18,367 nucleotides of DNA from JBLIOB01 sp047639575 (GTDB lineage: Bacteria > Bacteroidota > Bacteroidia > Flavobacteriales_D > Parvicellaceae), in assembly GCA_047639575.1 (NCBI GenBank), contig JBLIOB010000056.1:1-18367 (forward strand). Reading direction: 5' to 3'. Below the pieces are notes generated by a model. It ran no database searches, had not been told where the DNA came from, and saw nothing but the letters and a program-made list of their open reading frames with translations. Positions within the stretch are counted from its first letter, which is position 1; each line of letters starts with the position of its first letter. Made by a program: the position numbers and the translations under genes. Below are positions 14,619 through 18,367 of this stretch, in pieces.

Positions 14619-15725
14619 ATGATGAACATCCTCACCAGATTTCAAATTTCAGGCTCACACCTGAGTGTAAGAATGTCCATGACATTGCTTTTAGTTTCAA
14701 TCTCAATGATTGGCTTAAGCCAAGTTGGTGGCAAAAACTCTTTTGATTTTCTTGATTTAGTTCAGCCTTCTAGAATTGCCGGGATTGGTGGTGCCAATGT
14801 TTCTCTTTTTGATGGGGACGCTAATTTAGCCTACACAAACCCCGGATTATTGAACGCTCAAATGCACGATAAAGTAGCACTTAATTTTGTAGATTATTTT
14901 GCAGGAATAAAATATGGAAATGCATCTTATACTTTTGCATTAGACACAGTTAACGAACAAGTCTTACAGGCAAACATCATGCACGCAAATTATGGTGATT
15001 TTCAATATGCAGATGCCACTGGAGTGTTAACAGGAGGGAATTTCACGGCAAGTGATTTAGCGTTAAATGTGGCGTATGCGAGACAGCTATCCGATGAATT
15101 CAGAGCAGGTATGAGCTTAAAGCTTATCTACTCGGCTTTAGAAAGTTATCAAGCTTTCGGGATGGCCGTTGATATTGGAGGCTCTTATGTAAATGAAGAA
15201 CATAATTTCTCAATAGGAGGGGCAATTAGGAATATCGGTCCTAAAGTATCGTACGCTACGGATGGAGTTTCAGGAGAAAGAGCAACATTACCTTTAAATA
15301 TTGCGGTAGGAATAACGAAGAAACTAAAATATGCTCCCTTCAGGCTAAGTCTAACACTCCAAAATCTTCAGAAATGGGATTTAACCTTACTTAACCCAAA
15401 CTTGGTTCCTCAAACAGACCCGCTAACTGGCGAATTAATTCCAATTGAACAGCCGGGAAATTTAGATAAAGCAATGAGGCATGTAGTTCTAGGGACTGAA
15501 ATACTATTAGGGGATAATTTTCACATAAGAACCGGATTTGATTATAGAAGAAGAAAAGAACTGATGTTAACAGCTAGACCAGGTCTGGTTGGTTTTTCTA
15601 TGGGGCTTGGATTTAAGATAAATAGATTCCATTTAAGTTACGCCAGATCTTCGTACCACAGAGCCGGTGGTACAAATTCTATATCTATTCTAACTAGAAT
15701 TGGAGATTTTAGGTCTAAAGGATAA
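14619..15725 (+). CDS. porQ: Type IX secretion system protein PorQ
   Basis: This 368-residue protein is an outer-membrane beta-barrel of the PorV/FadL type. It matches PorQ, which in the type IX secretion system takes part in the surface complex (with PorU, PorV and PorZ) that processes and anchors cargo proteins. Evidence: a signal peptide ending near GLSQ, the PorQ-like start NSFDFLDLVQPSRIAGIGGANVSLFDGDANLAYTNPGLLN, many alternating hydrophobic strands, a central FGMAVDIGGSY strand, and an end with GFSMGLGFKINRFHLSYARSS. The start is uncertain: Met at 14619 and 14622 give a longer N-region, while Met at 14673 (MSMTLLL) leaves a tighter signal peptide. It lies next to cmk, the usual neighbour of porQ in Bacteroidota, and probably shares its transcript. 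Confidence 0.92.
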   Translation: MMNILTRFQISGSHLSVRMSMTLLLVSISMIGLSQVGGKNSFDFLDLVQPSRIAGIGGANVSLFDGDANLAYTNPGLLNAQMHDKVALNFVDYFAGIKYGNASYTFALDTVNEQVLQANIMHANYGDFQYADATGVLTGGNFTASDLALNVAYARQLSDEFRAGMSLKLIYSALESYQAFGMAVDIGGSYVNEEHNFSIGGAIRNIGPKVSYATDGVSGERATLPLNIAVGITKKLKYAPFRLSLTLQNLQKWDLTLLNPNLVPQTDPLTGELIPIEQPGNLDKAMRHVVLGTEILLGDNFHIRTGFDYRRRKELMLTARPGLVGFSMGLGFKINRFHLSYARSSYHRAGGTNSISILTRIGDFRSKG

Positions 15726-15784
15726 AATATCTCTTCCCAATTTTTCTTTAAGAAACTTCGATTGATTATTATTGCCATTGCTGG

Positions 15785-16474
15785 ATGGCCAAAAAAATCA
15801 ACATAGCAATTGATGGATTCTCTTCGTGCGGAAAAAGCACCTTGGCCAAGGCTCTTGCTAAAGATTTAAAGTATATATATGTAGATTCCGGTGCTATGTA
15901 TAGGGCTGTTACCCTTTACTGCATGAGAAATGACATTATCCATGAAGACCAAACTTTTCAGTCCGAAGAAGTAGTTGAGGCGTTGAAAAAAATCAATATT
16001 TCGTTTAATTACAATCGAACAGTAGGAGATTCGGATACTTACTTAAATGGAGAATGCGTTGAAGATGATATAAGAACGATGGAAGTATCGCAAAACGTAA
16101 GTGCAATTTCCAAAATCAAAGAAGTTCGAGAGAAATTGGTGACTTTTCAGAAGCAGTTAGGGAAGAAAAAAGGGGTAGTAATGGATGGTCGAGATATTGG
16201 AACGGTCGTATTTCCAGATGCTCAATTGAAAATATTTATGACCGCCAGCATTGATGTGAGAGTGGGAAGAAGGTTTTCGGAACTAAAAGCAAAAGGACAC
16301 CAGCTAGATGAAAATGCGGTCCGAGAAAACTTGATGTCTAGAGATCTTCAAGATTCAACACGCAAAATCAATCCGTTGCGGCAAGCAGTGGATGCCATAG
16401 TTCTGGACAATACCGAACTAAGTCATAGTCAACAATTGGCACAAGCCAAATCATGGGTCGAGACTAGATCTTAA
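15785..16474 (+). CDS. cmk: (d)CMP kinase
   Basis: This 229-residue protein is cytidylate kinase, which phosphorylates CMP and dCMP to the diphosphates with ATP. The P-loop is GFSSCGKST (residues 11-19; Lys17); the Bacteroidota form differs from the usual GPAGSGKST. Other motifs: DSGAMYRAVT (34-43) for CMP binding, DGRDIGTVVFPDA (134-146), and the lid region with RRFSELKAKG. Length is normal for the family. It starts 59 bases after porQ. A weak stem-loop follows the stop at 16496-16510. Confidence 0.98.
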   Translation: MAKKINIAIDGFSSCGKSTLAKALAKDLKYIYVDSGAMYRAVTLYCMRNDIIHEDQTFQSEEVVEALKKINISFNYNRTVGDSDTYLNGECVEDDIRTMEVSQNVSAISKIKEVREKLVTFQKQLGKKKGVVMDGRDIGTVVFPDAQLKIFMTASIDVRVGRRFSELKAKGHQLDENAVRENLMSRDLQDSTRKINPLRQAVDAIVLDNTELSHSQQLAQAKSWVETRS

Positions 16475-16495
16475 GTTTTTCTAACCTGCGGTTTA

Positions 16496-16510
16496 GCTCT
16501 CATAAAGAGC
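16496..16510 (+). terminator. Weak stem-loop after cmk
   Basis: GCTCT-CATAA-AGAGC is a perfect five-pair stem with a five-base loop, 22 bases after the cmk stop. No T-run follows, so termination is doubtful. It marks the likely end of the lon-porQ-cmk unit in the 133-bp gap before the sigma gene. Confidence 0.3.
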
Positions 16511-16607
16511 CTGAGTTAAATCCAATTATTCGATAAGGCAAAAATAAAATCCGAATTTAAATGGTTACCTTTTATTGTTTCCAACATACAGAGGAAAACA
16601 AGGATAA

Positions 16608-17168
16608 ATGAAAGATCAGGATATCATAAATAACATTCGTGCAGGGAGACGAGAAAAACCGATCAAGCATCTGTATAAGGAATACCCTAAAGTAAAAGCC
16701 AAAATTGTTTCAACTGGAGGAAGTGAAGCAATTGCCGAAGAAATTTTCAATGACAGTTTAATCTTAATGATTGAAAAAGTCAGTGACCCAAAATTCAAAT
16801 TGACGTCAAAATTAACCACTTACCTATATGGAATCAATCGGTTCTTATGGATGAATGAGTTAAGAAAACAAAACAAGTATGTAGAACTCGAATGGAGCGA
16901 TACGCTCATAATATCTCAAGATGACATTGGTTATCAGGAGGAGAAGGAGGAGAAACTCAAAATGATGGAGAGTATCCTGAACACCATTTCAGAAAAATGT
17001 AAGAAGATTTTCGAAATGTTTTATTTCAATAAACAGTCCATGCAAATCATTTCAGAGAAACTAGGTTTCTCGAGTGTGAATTCTGCAAAAACGCAGAAGT
17101 ATAAGTGTATGGAAAGAGCTATAAAAATGGCTGGTGAAATGTCTAACTCCCAAAATTCTACATCATGA
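16608..17168 (+). CDS. ECF-type sigma-70 family RNA polymerase sigma factor
   Basis: This 186-residue protein is an extracytoplasmic-function-like sigma factor. Region 2 spans ~15-90: AEEIFNDSLILMIEKV (regions 2.1/2.2) and LTTYLYGINRFLWMNELRK (2.3/2.4, for opening the -10 element). Region 4 spans ~118-175, with ILNTISEKCKKIFEMFYFNKQSMQIISEKLGF and a helix-turn-helix near 144-168 (VNSAKTQKYKCMERA recognition helix). Sequence is diverged from classic ECFs (NLALDELR is replaced by FLWMNELRK), as in many Bacteroidota. It overlaps by four bases (ATGA) the next gene, whose N-terminus looks like an anti-sigma factor; tight coupling fits a sigma/anti-sigma pair. No clear TAnnTTTG was found in the 133-bp leader. 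Target genes are unknown. Confidence 0.92.
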   Translation: MKDQDIINNIRAGRREKPIKHLYKEYPKVKAKIVSTGGSEAIAEEIFNDSLILMIEKVSDPKFKLTSKLTTYLYGINRFLWMNELRKQNKYVELEWSDTLIISQDDIGYQEEKEEKLKMMESILNTISEKCKKIFEMFYFNKQSMQIISEKLGFSSVNSAKTQKYKCMERAIKMAGEMSNSQNSTS

Positions 17169-18367
17169 GAAACGAATTAAACAACATAGAAAAAATTGAT
17201 CAGTACATCAATGGATTGATGACTGACGCTGATAAATTGTCCTTTGAAAGTGAGATTTCTGCAGATCCAGCGCTTGCGCAGGTCGTAGATGGACAAAAGT
17301 TATTTTTACAAGCGGTGAGACGGAAGGCACTAAGAGCCGAAATATTAGCTGTTACTGGGGCAGCTGGAGCCGGAGCTGGTTTGGCACTTTGGAAAATAAT
17401 CACAATGTTACTTGGCGGTGCTGGTGTAATCGTTTTAGGAGTAGTTCTAATTTTAAATGCAAATGGCGAAATAACGGAGACTAATAATGAAATAGTTTCA
17501 GTTGAAGAATCTACAAAAGCTGATAACAATGATTTAGTGCTAACCCCATTAATTGATTCCTTAATTGATCAGGCCGCACTTGAAGATGGAACTCCGCAAA
17601 TAGTTGATGACACAAGCGCAATTCAGGTTCGAAGTAAGAGATCAAGAAGTTCTGAAGGGGATTTCGTTTATGGAGAAGATACGCCTTGTGATGGGCTGAA
17701 AACGATGGTGCGTCCGGATATCCAAGAACATATTGTACAGGGGAAGAATGGAAAAACAGTTGAGGGGAAAAAAGGGACTTTAGTTATCATTCCTCCTAAT
17801 GCTTTTTTGGATCAAAATGATAAATTGGTTAAAGGGCCAGTTGATTTTGAATTAGTTGAGGCTTTAACCCTTGACGATATGATTTTGTATAATCTTACAA
17901 CTACTGACGGAGATAAGTTATTGGAAACAGGAGGGATGGTCTATGTAAATGCATCACAGAATGGAGCTCAATTAAAAATTAATCCAGAAGCACCTTTATA
18001 TATTGAAGTGCCTACCGATGAAGTGCAACCAGGAATGGTAGCGTTTGAAGGAAAGGTAGATAATGAAGGTGATATTTCATGGGTGAATCCTAAACCATTA
18101 AAGAAATTCTTGGTGAAATTCAATTTGACGGATTTAGATTTTTTACCCCAAGGTTTTGAGGATGAGGTGGTCGCCACAATGCCGTTCAAAGGTCATAAAA
18201 CAGCAAATGATGAATTGGTAGATAGCTTGTATTATGCGTTATCTCAGAAATCATTACTCTCGGATCTTAAAGCAGATAGTGAAGAAGATTTGATACTGGT
18301 CGTGGAGGCGCCTAATGAGGAACGAATTACCCAAAAAGGATTTAAAGATTCGTTAAGAGCTGAGGGA
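17165..18367 (+). CDS. Membrane protein with anti-sigma-like N-terminus (3' end beyond window)
   Basis: The frame is open from the ATG at 17165 to the right edge: 401 residues seen, no stop. Residues 1-60 resemble the cytoplasmic anti-sigma helices of Bacteroidota regulators (IEKIDQYINGLMTDADKLSFESEISADPALAQ, then QAVRRKALRAEI). A hydrophobic stretch at ~61-98 (GAAGAGAGLALWKII, then LGGAGVIVLGVVLILNA) is one long or two short membrane segments. An acidic Ser/Thr-rich linker follows, then a beta domain at ~200-285 with the pattern 'KGTLVIIPPNAF...VKGPVDFELVEALTLDDMILYNLTT..GDKLLETGGMVYVNA', a ZU5-like or related extracytoplasmic fold known from large Bacteroidota membrane proteins. One Cys (CDGLK) lies outside. 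The module presumably senses an envelope signal and releases the sigma factor; the signal is unknown. The overlap with the sigma gene and the N-terminus support this call. Confidence 0.8.
   Translation, partial: MRNELNNIEKIDQYINGLMTDADKLSFESEISADPALAQVVDGQKLFLQAVRRKALRAEILAVTGAAGAGAGLALWKIITMLLGGAGVIVLGVVLILNANGEITETNNEIVSVEESTKADNNDLVLTPLIDSLIDQAALEDGTPQIVDDTSAIQVRSKRSRSSEGDFVYGEDTPCDGLKTMVRPDIQEHIVQGKNGKTVEGKKGTLVIIPPNAFLDQNDKLVKGPVDFELVEALTLDDMILYNLTTTDGDKLLETGGMVYVNASQNGAQLKINPEAPLYIEVPTDEVQPGMVAFEGKVDNEGDISWVNPKPLKKFLVKFNLTDLDFLPQGFEDEVVATMPFKGHKTANDELVDSLYYALSQKSLLSDLKADSEEDLILVVEAPNEERITQKGFKDSLRAEG

Noticed and set aside
17200..17529. Minus-strand frame opposite the anti-sigma-like gene
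   Set aside because: Pro/Ala/Ser-rich antisense of a gene with a clear N-terminal family match.

Overview
The window looks like chromosomal DNA of a member of the Bacteroidota, probably a marine-type Flavobacteriales-like organism. The evidence is the AT-rich composition, several matches to the Bacteroidota -7 promoter element TAnnTTTG, weak Shine-Dalgarno sites, a type IX secretion gene (porQ) next to cmk, the Bacteroidota-type GlmU-like protein, type B L31, and a C-terminal PDVGCYE-type ending on a beta-helix lipoprotein. I see no insertion sequence, phage gene, CRISPR array, tRNA or rRNA.

Layout. Positions 1-856 (+): the 3' end of a carboxymuconolactone-decarboxylase-type peroxidase-related gene, then a small exported protein of unknown function. 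A 24-bp tandem repeat (893-978) runs into the stop codon of a 1356-residue exported TPR-CHAT protein on the minus strand (975-5045). A 577-bp non-coding stretch (5046-5622) with several inverted repeats separates it from a tight plus-strand operon, xth - DUF72 - SRAP (5623-8137), whose genes overlap by 4 and 1 bases. Two minus-strand genes follow: a small membrane-anchored or secreted protein that meets the SRAP gene stop to stop, and a beta-helix lipoprotein. From 10245 on, everything reads on the plus strand: a good promoter, rpmE2, a probable terminator, a GlmU-like gene, a structured leader, then lon - porQ - cmk. The window ends with an ECF-type sigma factor overlapping by 4 bases a membrane protein with an anti-sigma-like N-terminus, cut by the right edge.

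How the genes fit together. The strongest functional grouping is xth-DUF72-SRAP. Xth cuts abasic (AP) sites, and SRAP proteins form a covalent Cys2 crosslink with AP sites in single-stranded DNA. Both DUF72 and SRAP end in short peptides (QKLSLF and QLTFFD) that resemble sliding-clamp binding motifs. This suggests a clamp-recruited AP-site repair cassette in which the uncharacterised DUF72 protein is a repair factor; that is inference. The sigma/anti-sigma pair is a self-contained envelope-signalling module. The lon leader (about 200 bases) holds at least four inverted repeats and may be a regulatory RNA element. The rest is ordinary housekeeping: ribosomal protein L31, Lon protease, CMP kinase and PorQ.
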